DNA of 40,159 nt from Oceanospirillaceae bacterium (GTDB lineage: Bacteria > Pseudomonadota > Gammaproteobacteria > Pseudomonadales > Balneatricaceae): contig JAIBDW010000009.1 in NCBI GenBank assembly GCA_024686035.1, positions 1 to 40,159 on the forward strand, written 5' to 3'. The position numbers and the translations under genes are program-made. The notes under the pieces are model-generated. The model was not told the DNA's origin, did no database searches, and worked only from the letters and a program-made list of their open reading frames with translations. Positions 11,326 to 20,004 of the stretch are shown in pieces; within the stretch, counting starts at the first letter, position 1, and each line of letters begins with the position of its first letter.

Positions 11326-12258
11326 CTATTGTTCGAACTCTTCAAATATCTTCATGATGGTATTGCGGTAAGATTTTGTGACCTCAAGAGGCTCTACAGC
11401 GTCCCCATTGAACACGATTTCCATCACAGAAGAGCTCTCTTTTAATGTCGCATGTTGAGGTAGAAGACGTTTATTCACATAGGTGGAGCGACTCACTTGG
11501 ATCATAGGGCAAAGCAACTGAGCTGCGGAGGCAACACTGGTTATGCTTCCGCGCAACTGTTGTGTTTTTTTGTTAATGTCCATAATGTGTGTGTAGGGAT
11601 GTTTATACCACATAATTAAACACTCATTAGTCACAGGAAACTTTTTCATATTATCTGCCACGATGGCAGCCATATGGGTGGTCTGAGCGGACAGGGCGTG
11701 GAATTTTCCAGCACCCACTGTAGCTTGCGTAACACTTTTAGCTAGATTTCTTTGGCAGCTAAAAAATATGTACACCATAATTAATAATTCAACGACCCAA
11801 ATTATGGCGATATAAGTCAAAAAAGGCGTTGGCTCAGGGTAAAAGTACACCCAGCTAATCTCCCCCACTCTAGATTGCTTGTCCATTACAGGTATGGTGC
11901 CAGACAACAACGGCTTTTTGCTGGCTAGAAACTCATGCATAGTCATATTAGTAGAGCAGTATTCTGTTATAGACACATCATCACTGTTTAACGTTTTGAG
12001 CTGCGTGCACAAAGGCGTCATTGTGAGATCTTCATGCTTATTTATAAATTCGCTTATTTTCACACGAGTTGTCTGTTTATTGCCTGCGATTACTCCTTCA
12101 ATAAAGAGGTCATTTTGGGCTAGCTGTTCTAAAAAATTTATGTCTGAGCGGCCATAGGTTTCTTTAGAAAATTCTTCGTAAGTAAGCCACAATAGTGAAG
12201 AATTCACTATTGTGACTAAAGTCGTAGTGAGTATGGATACCTTTATTAGAGGATTCAT
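11326..12258 (-). CDS. Putative membrane-anchored LytTR-type DNA-binding regulator
   Basis: TM1 near N-terminus (VSILTTTLVTIVNSSLLWL), extracytoplasmic region of about 120 aa, TM2 (FLTYIAIIWVVELLIMVYIFF), C-terminal LytTR-like pattern (IMDINKKTQQLRGSITSVASAAQLLCPMIQVSRSTYVNKRLL...EPLEVTKSYRNTIMKIFEEF). Confidence 0.55.
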   Translation of the reverse strand: MNPLIKVSILTTTLVTIVNSSLLWLTYEEFSKETYGRSDINFLEQLAQNDLFIEGVIAGNKQTTRVKISEFINKHEDLTMTPLCTQLKTLNSDDVSITEYCSTNMTMHEFLASKKPLLSGTIPVMDKQSRVGEISWVYFYPEPTPFLTYIAIIWVVELLIMVYIFFSCQRNLAKSVTQATVGAGKFHALSAQTTHMAAIVADNMKKFPVTNECLIMWYKHPYTHIMDINKKTQQLRGSITSVASAAQLLCPMIQVSRSTYVNKRLLPQHATLKESSSVMEIVFNGDAVEPLEVTKSYRNTIMKIFEEFEQ

Positions 12259-12521
12259 TTAAATTTACCTGTAATGTTATTTTTGTCAAAGTCAGCAGTC
12301 GGTGTAAATCTAGTGGTGTTATGTAAAGTCATTGGCGTGTCTCTTGATCCGCTATCTATTTTTTTGGTTGTCTAATTTTGTATTTTCATTAACAAAACCC
12401 CTGTATTAGATAACAAATACTAGTCTTCGTTAACTAAGATGTAAATATAGTTCATAAATATAGATCTGCAAGTTTATTTGTTGATAATTAGCGAATAAAA
12501 ATTACTAAGAGACTGATCGCT

Positions 12522-12869
12522 ATGATTCACATTGTTACTAACGCAGCACAAAACACTGCAATTGAACCCAATCCATGTATTGCAGTATCAGACCTCTTAG
12601 AGGTGATAGACGATTCTGTAGATTTTACCTACCACATTGGATCGACTTCTTATTCTTATAATGGCAGTCCTTCAGCATCTAAGGCAGCGACAACGTTAAC
12701 GTTGCAATATTATGATGCAGAATCAAAAGGTGAGCTCTATGCCATTATGTTTCCTGACATGCCAGCGTGGTTGATTAACCAAATTGAGCTGGGGAATTCT
12801 GTTAAGTTAGTCGATGCCGTGAAGCAGGTCACTATAGAATTGGCAAGCCAAGTGCGAGAGCTGAATTGA
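12522..12869 (+). CDS. Hypothetical protein (115 aa)
   Basis: Open frame with ATG; no family recognised. Confidence 0.5.
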   Translation: MIHIVTNAAQNTAIEPNPCIAVSDLLEVIDDSVDFTYHIGSTSYSYNGSPSASKAATTLTLQYYDAESKGELYAIMFPDMPAWLINQIELGNSVKLVDAVKQVTIELASQVRELN

Positions 12870-12935
12870 TCAGGGAAGTGGCAAAAAAGAAATGTCTAAA
12901 TGCAGATAGCAGCTCTAGCTTGTTTGAAGGGACTG

Positions 12936-13523
12936 TTACTTAAAAGCAACAGTCCCTTCGATGTCAAACCAAGGGCTAAGTTCGATTGGGTGCTTGCTAT
13001 ATACGCTTCCAACAGAGAGTGGGCCTACCGGTGACATGACTTGATAGATAAACAGCTCAACATTAGGGTAGTCGATCAAGAATGTATCAACCAAATCAAT
13101 TTGTGTTATTGGCTGGGGCAACTCAGGCTTTATCGGTGCGCCCGCTTCAATCATTCGTGTTTTCCATTGTGCCTTTATTTGAGACTTTAGGTCAGGACGT
13201 AAGCGAAGGGTGTTTAATACTTTGGACTGACTAATTAATATATCGTCTGAGTTAGTTCTTTCTTTTATTCCAGTATACCGTAAAGGGTACACGTCAAAGT
13301 CGAAGTCAACAGTCACTGCGCAGCAGCGTTGCCCCTCTTCTTTAAACATAGTGTCCAAGAAAGAGAACGCCTTACGGCTTGATGAAGCCCCATACAATCC
13401 AGTATACAAGGCACCTGGCGGCGTCTCTACACCAAGCATTGATAGCACAGAATGGTCTAATTCATGGTTGGTGTCAGAAGTGTCTGAGTTGTTAAACTTG
13501 GTGTAGAAAAGTAAACTTTGCAT
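12936..13523 (-). CDS. Hypothetical protein (195 aa)
   Basis: Open frame with ATG, divergent from the 13656 regulator-like gene; no family recognised. Confidence 0.5.
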   Translation of the reverse strand: MQSLLFYTKFNNSDTSDTNHELDHSVLSMLGVETPPGALYTGLYGASSSRKAFSFLDTMFKEEGQRCCAVTVDFDFDVYPLRYTGIKERTNSDDILISQSKVLNTLRLRPDLKSQIKAQWKTRMIEAGAPIKPELPQPITQIDLVDTFLIDYPNVELFIYQVMSPVGPLSVGSVYSKHPIELSPWFDIEGTVAFK

Positions 13524-13655
13524 ATATAATTTAGCACTGTATTATGAGACCAATTCACATCGGTGTTATGAAGCTATGACTAGTGATTTCCACTACGCTA
13601 ATGTAGTATATAATAGATTCAGTAAAATGTTAATGTTTTCCAATGTTAGGAATAA

Positions 13656-14201
13656 ATGAAATCTATGCGATCAAATTCATTGTCAGGAAAAGAGCTTAAA
13701 AGGCTATCTGTAGTATTAAACGAGCGTATTGCCTCACTGTCGTGGTTATTCGGTTTTTCTTCGGCCCAATGGGTGAAAAATGCTAATAGAGAAAAAGGTG
13801 AGCTACTTATACAGCACTCTTTGATGATACGAATGTTATTAGAACGCCCAGAGTTATCCCCGATACCCAAAGTGCCACTCATGCATGAGGTTTACGACCT
13901 TTTGGTTGCAATAGACCCCAGCCTTACGCATAACAAAATGGCTACTATTGTCGGTCTAAGTACAAAATCAACCAAACGAATTTTTGGTGACGGAGCTCCA
14001 ACAAGTACCGTGGGTCATATGTTACTGATCATAAAAAATGAGCTTACGCGGCTAAAGACGAAGCAAGAAAGGCGCGAATTTTACCATTTTTTACAGGACA
14101 ACATTAAGTCTGAGGCAGAATCTCGTGGTTACGATCCAGACAAGGTGTTGAATGAGCTAGGCTGGACGATTAACGCTAAGCCGTCTGATCTCCAAAGCTA
14201 A
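13656..14201 (+). CDS. Putative HTH regulator-like protein of a type seen on plasmids/ICEs
   Basis: SLSGKELKRLSVVL...; ELLIQHSLMIRMLLERPELSPIPKVPLMHEVYDLLVAIDPSLTHNKMATIVGLSTKSTKRIFGDGAPTSTVGHMLLII reads like a helical DNA-binding regulator. Confidence 0.45.
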   Translation: MKSMRSNSLSGKELKRLSVVLNERIASLSWLFGFSSAQWVKNANREKGELLIQHSLMIRMLLERPELSPIPKVPLMHEVYDLLVAIDPSLTHNKMATIVGLSTKSTKRIFGDGAPTSTVGHMLLIIKNELTRLKTKQERREFYHFLQDNIKSEAESRGYDPDKVLNELGWTINAKPSDLQS

Positions 14202-14495
14202 TCTCCTAGCACTCCATCAGTCTAAATAACTTCATTTGCTAATGCATTTTACTTTTGTAATGTTTTACGAGAGTAGAGGGGCTATTGTAAATGACTGAAG
14301 TTTGCCTTTGGGAAATAAACCTTAACAGGCCAAGTGAAAAATTCCCTTTTCGTATTTTATTTATATGCAAAATAACTCATAATAAAAAGTTAATATAAGT
14401 AATTTGTTAACAATGGCCCGTAACTAGTCGCTGATCATTAGCCAATAGTGTCTTAATCTGCGTTATTTGGTGGGCCTACTAGGTTTTAAAAAACA

Positions 14496-15053
14496 ATGAG
14501 TTTTGATAAAGACCCTCAACAACTTTTCCTAGAGTGTGCCGCTAAACCCACTCCTAATTCCTTTAAAGCACTATATGATGCAACTCAGATGCGTCTTTTT
14601 CCAGTATGTCTGCGTATATTAAAAGATCATGAGCTTGCACAAGATTGTCTTCAAGCAAGTTATGTCAAAGTTTGGCATAACTTGAATAACTACGATGCCC
14701 AAAAGAGTAAAGCGGTTACTTGGATGAGCCGGATTATTAGAAATCAAGCTTTAGATATGCTCAAACGAAAGAATTTTGTGGACTTTGTGGACGATGTGCC
14801 GGATATGATAGACCCTTCTTTACAGCATGAGGATCAGGTATTAGTGGCAGAACAGTCAGCATTATTAAAACAATGTTTAGCACAGCTTAAACCACAGGCC
14901 ATGCATTGTATTTTGGGTAGTTATTTTGATGGGTTAACTTTTCAGCAATTGGCGGATCAGCAGGTGCAGCCCCTTAGCACGATAAAAACTTGGGTACGTC
15001 GCAGCTTACCATTATTAAAAAAATGTTTGGAGCGAAGTTATGACCAACATTAA
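14496..15053 (+). CDS. ECF-type RNA polymerase sigma factor
   Basis: Region 2 (ELAQDCLQASYVKVWHNLNNYDAQKSKAVTWMSRIIRNQALDMLKR) and region 4 (CLAQLKPQAMHCILGSYFDGLTFQQLADQQVQPLSTIKTWVRRSLPLLKKCL). Confidence 0.92.
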   Translation: MSFDKDPQQLFLECAAKPTPNSFKALYDATQMRLFPVCLRILKDHELAQDCLQASYVKVWHNLNNYDAQKSKAVTWMSRIIRNQALDMLKRKNFVDFVDDVPDMIDPSLQHEDQVLVAEQSALLKQCLAQLKPQAMHCILGSYFDGLTFQQLADQQVQPLSTIKTWVRRSLPLLKKCLERSYDQH

Positions 15054-15744
15054 TACCTATAAATCTGAACAGAGGCTAGATGAGCTCGCCTTTAGGTATG
15101 CGTGTGGAAGCCTTAGCGAGCAAGAGCTTGATCAAGTTGAGCAAAATTTCATGCAAATGTTGAAATTTCAAACTCGACTTGCCTATTGGGAACGGTATAT
15201 CGCCGAATTAGACCACTCTCTAGAGGCTGTGCCAGCGCCACCTGCTGTTTGGCAAAATATTAACCAACACCTTCTCACTCAGCAAAGGGGCCAAAACAGT
15301 TCTTCACAATCTCTGGCGCAGCGCTTAAGTCAAATGCTGAAAGAGTTTTGGTTGGGCGTTAACGGCGCAACCCTAGGGCTCTCAGCAAGCGCAATGCTTA
15401 TCGTGCTAGTGATATTTTTTATACAGCCAAAAAATCCCGTGTATTTAGACGATCAATGGCTTGTGAGATCTAATATAAACAGCAGTGTGATTACATTAGT
15501 GGCTATTGCTCCAGACCCTATCTCAGCTGACATAAATTGTAATCTATGGATAACCAATAGCGATGGGGCTCTATTTGTAGCAACACTTCCCGAAACGGGG
15601 GAGGTTACGGTGGATTTATCAGCGTATCCAGAAGTATTAAAAAAACTTAATCGGCCAGGCTTATTGCAAGTGACCTTTGACCAAAAAGGTACTCAACCAG
15701 AGCGTATGGGAGCAGTCATGTTAGAAGCGAGCTGGTCTATATAG
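15040..15744 (+). CDS. Anti-sigma factor, RskA-like
   Basis: Overlaps the sigma gene by 14 bp; acidic N-terminal domain (LAFRYACGSLSEQELDQVEQ), single TM (LGLSASAMLIVLVIFFI), RskA-like C-terminal domain. Confidence 0.85.
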   Translation: MTNINTYKSEQRLDELAFRYACGSLSEQELDQVEQNFMQMLKFQTRLAYWERYIAELDHSLEAVPAPPAVWQNINQHLLTQQRGQNSSSQSLAQRLSQMLKEFWLGVNGATLGLSASAMLIVLVIFFIQPKNPVYLDDQWLVRSNINSSVITLVAIAPDPISADINCNLWITNSDGALFVATLPETGEVTVDLSAYPEVLKKLNRPGLLQVTFDQKGTQPERMGAVMLEASWSI

Positions 15745-15900
15745 CTTTCAAGTGATTTATTGTGAATATTTTTATTAAGTTGAATCTATCGTGCAACTCA
15801 TGTCGTAAGTACAAAAGAGACAGGTTAAACGTGTCTTTATAGGCCAAATTAAATTAACCAAGTTTGGCTCAATTAATGATTAGATGTTAAAGGAAGACTT

Positions 15901-16161
15901 ATGAAAATTTCACAAAAAATCGTCACCGCAACTGCACTCTCTGGTGTCTTAGCGGTTGGATTATCACTGGCTTCAACGGCTGCTTCAGCTGCTGAAAAAG
16001 AAAAGTGCTACGGTGTGGCGGCAGCCGGTCAAAATGACTGCGCAACTAACAACTCATCTTGCGTGGGAACATCAAAAACAGACAATCAAACAGATGCCTT
16101 TATCGCAGTACCAGAAGGTTTATGTGAGCGTTTAGCAGGCGGCTCGTTAATGTCTAGTTAA
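15901..16161 (+). CDS. bufA: Bufferin-type RiPP precursor (DUF2282)
   Basis: Sec-type signal peptide (MKISQKIVTATALSGVLAVGLSLASTAASAA), then EKCYGVAAAGQNDCATNNSSCVGTSKT...VPEGLCERLAGG with four cysteines; next to DUF692, DUF2063 and DoxX genes. Confidence 0.88.
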   Translation: MKISQKIVTATALSGVLAVGLSLASTAASAAEKEKCYGVAAAGQNDCATNNSSCVGTSKTDNQTDAFIAVPEGLCERLAGGSLMSS

Positions 16162-16169
16162 ACATCGAC

Positions 16170-16198
16170 ACCCATCTGAAGTTGACTTTCAGATGGGT
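16170..16198 (+). terminator. Strong intercistronic hairpin between bufA and bufB (partial terminator or mRNA-stabilising stem-loop)
   Basis: ACCCATCTGAA-gttgact-TTCAGATGGGT: perfect 11 bp stem, 7 nt loop, followed by CTTTTAA. Confidence 0.75.
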
Positions 16199-16255
16199 CT
16201 TTTAACTATGTCTGCTAACACTTTGTCTATTTCAATGCACATAGGAACATAAACC

Positions 16256-17098
16256 ATGGGGCACCAGTCGTACCTTTTAAATGGCGCCGGAATTGGTTTA
16301 AGGCAGCCTCATGTCGCGCATTTTATAGCAGGTCATCCGCCTGTTAATTGGCTTGAAGTGCACAGTGAAAACTACCTACAAGAGGATAGTAAGCGCCGTC
16401 ATCAATTACGCCATATTCGTAATGACTATGCTATTAGTTGTCATGGGGTTGGTTTGTCCCTAGGTTCTTCAGATTCTTTAAATCTTAGGCATATAGAATC
16501 GCTCAAAAAATTATTTGATGATATTTCTCCTTGTTTGGTTTCTGAGCACTTAAGCTGGAGCTCACTGGATGGACGCTTTTATAACGACTTATTACCACTG
16601 CCATACACCCGCGAGGCTTTATTACACATGATAAGTCGGGTGAATCAAACACAAGATTTGCTAGGCAGAGAGATTCTTATCGAAAACCCTTCTTCTTATT
16701 TAGCATTTAAGAATGTAGACATGAGTGAAGTAGAATTTCTCAATCAACTGAGTCATCACAGTGGCTGTAAATTACTATTAGATCTTAATAATATTTTTGT
16801 AAGTAGTCGTAACTTACATACAGACCCCTACAGTTATCTAGAAAATATTCACTGGCATCAAGTAAAGGAGATCCATTTAGCTGGCCACACCCTGAAACGG
16901 CTCCCGCAAGGAACTATTCGCATAGATACACATAACGACCATGTGTGCGAAGAAGTGTGGGAAATGGTACATACTTATAAAAAACAGCTAAAACATATTC
17001 CTTGTCTAATCGAGTGGGATGCTGATATCCCAAGCTTAGATATATTGATAGCTGAGGCTAGAAAGGCCGAAAAATGTTTGGGCATTAATCATGCTTAA
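16256..17098 (+). CDS. bufB: MNIO family (DUF692) multinuclear iron oxidative enzyme
   Basis: GAGIGLRQPH, WLEVHSENYL, SCHGVGLSLGS, LVSEHLSWSS, ILIENPSSYLAF, LLLDLNNIFVSS, EIHLAGH, DTHNDHV, CLIEWD. Confidence 0.92.
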   Translation: MGHQSYLLNGAGIGLRQPHVAHFIAGHPPVNWLEVHSENYLQEDSKRRHQLRHIRNDYAISCHGVGLSLGSSDSLNLRHIESLKKLFDDISPCLVSEHLSWSSLDGRFYNDLLPLPYTREALLHMISRVNQTQDLLGREILIENPSSYLAFKNVDMSEVEFLNQLSHHSGCKLLLDLNNIFVSSRNLHTDPYSYLENIHWHQVKEIHLAGHTLKRLPQGTIRIDTHNDHVCEEVWEMVHTYKKQLKHIPCLIEWDADIPSLDILIAEARKAEKCLGINHA

Positions 17099-17924
17099 AA
17101 CCACCAATTTGGCACAGTTGCAAGGGCACTTTGTTCAAAGTCTGCAACATGGGCTACTTGCACACACTTTAGATCAATCGAATCCTTCTCAAGTCGCTCA
17201 CTTAAATAATCTACTGGTAGACTCTCACTTCACGCCAGAACAGCTAATCAGCGTCTATCGCAATAATTTTCTGATCAGCCTAAAAGAGCTTTTAGAACAG
17301 CTGTTCCCAGTGACTAATGCTTTGATAGGAGGCGCTTACTTTGCTTATGTCAGCCGCCAATTTATTGCTGAAAACCCACTCATTCAGCCCCATTTAAACC
17401 AATATGGTGGTGAATTTGTGGATTTTCTAATGGCTGTGGCGCCACTGAAAAAAATGCCCTTTGTGGCTCAAATGGCTGAGTTAGAGTGGCACTTGGATCG
17501 TATTGGTCACTTGTACCATAAAACAAAATTCGATTTTGATCGTCTTTCACAAATAGACGAAAGCCAAGTCATGGGGATTCATTTTAATCTAGCACCTACG
17601 TGTTATTTAATGAGTTCTGATATCAATTTAATTGAGCTACACAAGCGTTTATCTAATCCAGACCAATCTATATCAACAGATATTATTGATGCAGCCGGCT
17701 ACCAACAACAAAGCTATATTTTAGTGTTGCAAAACCAACATGGAGACTCGGCACTCATGTCTTTAAACCATCAACACTGGCGGTGGCTAAAAGGCTTAAA
17801 ATGTGGCTTATCTTTGTCACAGCTTTGTGGTGTGGATGATACAGACCTGCAGCTATTAATGAATCAAGTTGCAGATTGGATAGCTTTGGGTTGTATTGAT
17901 GGCTTTGCTATTAATCCTAACTAG
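17091..17924 (+). CDS. bufC: DUF2063 partner protein of the MNIO enzyme
   Basis: LAQLQGHFVQSLQHGLL..., ISVYRNNFLISLKELLEQLFPVTNALIG; overlaps the DUF692 gene end by 8 bp. Confidence 0.88.
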   Translation: MLKTTNLAQLQGHFVQSLQHGLLAHTLDQSNPSQVAHLNNLLVDSHFTPEQLISVYRNNFLISLKELLEQLFPVTNALIGGAYFAYVSRQFIAENPLIQPHLNQYGGEFVDFLMAVAPLKKMPFVAQMAELEWHLDRIGHLYHKTKFDFDRLSQIDESQVMGIHFNLAPTCYLMSSDINLIELHKRLSNPDQSISTDIIDAAGYQQQSYILVLQNQHGDSALMSLNHQHWRWLKGLKCGLSLSQLCGVDDTDLQLLMNQVADWIALGCIDGFAINPN

Positions 17925-17971
17925 ACAACTAAATGACCAACCGCAAAATATAACGAACTTAAGGGGTACCT

Positions 17972-18409
17972 ATGAAAAGCTTGTTTAACACCTATCAACA
18001 GGCGGTAATAACATATAGTCCTGGTGTACAAAGTATTTTTTTATTGGCTTTAAGATTATGGGTATCATGGGTATTCATAAACGCAGGCTTAATAAAGTTT
18101 AATCATTGGGGCTCTACATTATTTCTGTTTGAATATGAATACCAAGTCCCTTTCGTGCCCTGGCTGGTGGCGGCGTACATTGGTACTGCAGCAGAAATTA
18201 TATTGCCGGTGTTTGTTGCTATAGGCTTAATGACCAGGCCTATGGCATTGGCTTTGTTTGTGTTCAATATTGTAGCTGTGATTTCGTACCCAACTATATG
18301 GGTCAGTGGTTTCTATGACCATCAGCTATGGGGGTTAATGATGCTAGTCGTGGTGTTATATGGCCCGGGACATTGGGCATTAGATCGGTTGTTAACCCAG
18401 CGCGATTAG
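17972..18409 (+). CDS. bufD: DoxX family membrane protein
   Basis: LRLWVSWVFINAGLIKFNHWGSTLFLFEYEYQVPFVPWLVAAYIGTAAEIILPVFVAIGL; last gene of the canonical bufferin cluster. Confidence 0.87.
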   Translation: MKSLFNTYQQAVITYSPGVQSIFLLALRLWVSWVFINAGLIKFNHWGSTLFLFEYEYQVPFVPWLVAAYIGTAAEIILPVFVAIGLMTRPMALALFVFNIVAVISYPTIWVSGFYDHQLWGLMMLVVVLYGPGHWALDRLLTQRD

Positions 18410-18491
18410 ATTTTGTATATTTTTTAGTCGTTTACTATTAGTATCTATTAGGCTTTACACGATAAAAAACTTAGGTTGAAAGGAATAGCTT

Positions 18492-19073
18492 GTGGGATTA
18501 CGTTGGTTACCTTTAGCAACACAAAGGCACTTGATGAACACAGGATTGTGTCTATTATTAATCTTAGGTTCATTCGAGGCAATAATGGGGCCTGATTTAG
18601 TATCAAACCTGCGAGATTTTACGGGAACCTATGGCGCATACTTATTAGTGGCTAGTTTACTTTTTACGCCTTTGAGTCATAGATTTAAATGGGTTAAGCG
18701 TAACCTATGGATGCGTCGTAATATTGGAGTATGGGGTTTTATCTATGCCGCAGCACACCTGGTTATATGGATCGTCCTTGAGTTTTACTTTGATTGGGCA
18801 CTAATGTTGGATGAAATCAAAGGAAATTTATTCATTTTGCTTGGCATTTTTGCCTTTTTTTTATTGGTACCCATGGCACTTACTTCTAACAATCGAGCGG
18901 TTAAGTTTCTCAGCTTTCGTAAGTGGCAATTGCTGCATTGCCTAACGTATTTAGCTATCCCTAGCGTAATTGCACATCATTTTATGGCACAAAAAACAGC
19001 TGAGTCAGAACCATTGTTTATGGGCCTAGTGTTAATTTTAGTATTTATTTGGAGGTATCGCCATGTCCATTAA
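18492..19073 (+). CDS. msrQ: MsrQ, heme-binding membrane subunit of the MsrPQ methionine sulfoxide reductase
   Basis: Ferric-reductase-like TM protein: GTYGAYLLVASLLFTPLSHRFKW, RRNIGVWGFIYAAAHLVIWIVLEFYFDW, KWQLLHCLTYLAIPSVIAHHF; GTG start with upstream AAAGGA. Confidence 0.9.
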   Translation: MGLRWLPLATQRHLMNTGLCLLLILGSFEAIMGPDLVSNLRDFTGTYGAYLLVASLLFTPLSHRFKWVKRNLWMRRNIGVWGFIYAAAHLVIWIVLEFYFDWALMLDEIKGNLFILLGIFAFFLLVPMALTSNNRAVKFLSFRKWQLLHCLTYLAIPSVIAHHFMAQKTAESEPLFMGLVLILVFIWRYRHVH

Positions 19074-20004
19074 GTCATCTGCAATCACACCAGAAAAAGT
19101 GTATAAAAGACGCCGTGTTTTAATGGCTGCAGGGGCTGGCGTATTAGGGGTGCCCTTGATCAATAAAGCCTATGGACTTTTTCAAGACAAGCAGGAAGTA
19201 GAAGCGCCATTTCCCCAAGTAGTGAGTTTACCAGGTGAGAAAAACCAGCCACTAATACCAACGCCTTATGAGACCATAACTACTTATAACAACTATTATG
19301 AATTTGGTGTTGGAAAAGATGACCCTTCCAAAGCGGCGAAAACATTAACCACCTCGCCGTGGAGTGTTGACATTGGTGGTGAGGGTTCAGATAAGCCTGG
19401 CAGGTATGATATTGCTGATATAAAAGGTGAATCGGCTATTGAGAATCATATCTATCGGTTTCGTTGTGTAGAGGCATGGTCCATGGTTATTCCCTGGAAT
19501 GGCATTAAGTTGTCTGATGTTATTAAATTTGCATTACCTAATAGTAAAGCTAAATACGTACGCTTCACCACCATAAATGATCCCCAGCAAATGCCTAATG
19601 CAGGTTGGGCTGGTGGGCCGTATGTTGAAGGGTTAACGATAGAAGAAGCCATGAATCCTTTGACATTATTATCTACGGGTATATATGACAAACCGTTAGA
19701 ACAGCAAAATGGAGCACCAATTCGATTAGTTGTGCCGTGGAAATATGGCTTTAAATATGCCAAGTCGATTGTAAAGATCGAATTAGTCGAAAAGATGCCA
19801 AAAAATACATGGTGGCTACAAAACAAAAGAGAATATGGTTTTTATGCGAATGTTAATCCCCAATTTAGCCATCCTCGCTGGACACAAGCGACAGAACGAG
19901 TGATTGGAGAGTTAGGTCGTAAACCAACCTTGTTATATAACGGGTATGCGCAGGAAGTTGCTCATCTGTATCCAGATTTGGATAACCGACTGTATTTTTA
20001 TTAG
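19063..20004 (+). CDS. msrP: MsrP, periplasmic molybdopterin methionine sulfoxide reductase catalytic subunit
   Basis: Tat-like N-terminus (YKRRRVLMAAGAGVLGVPL), TYNNYYEFG, YRFRCVEAWSMVIPWNGI, APIRLVVPWKYGFKYAKSIVKIE; SD GGAGG; overlaps msrQ. Confidence 0.95.
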   Translation: MSIKSSAITPEKVYKRRRVLMAAGAGVLGVPLINKAYGLFQDKQEVEAPFPQVVSLPGEKNQPLIPTPYETITTYNNYYEFGVGKDDPSKAAKTLTTSPWSVDIGGEGSDKPGRYDIADIKGESAIENHIYRFRCVEAWSMVIPWNGIKLSDVIKFALPNSKAKYVRFTTINDPQQMPNAGWAGGPYVEGLTIEEAMNPLTLLSTGIYDKPLEQQNGAPIRLVVPWKYGFKYAKSIVKIELVEKMPKNTWWLQNKREYGFYANVNPQFSHPRWTQATERVIGELGRKPTLLYNGYAQEVAHLYPDLDNRLYFY

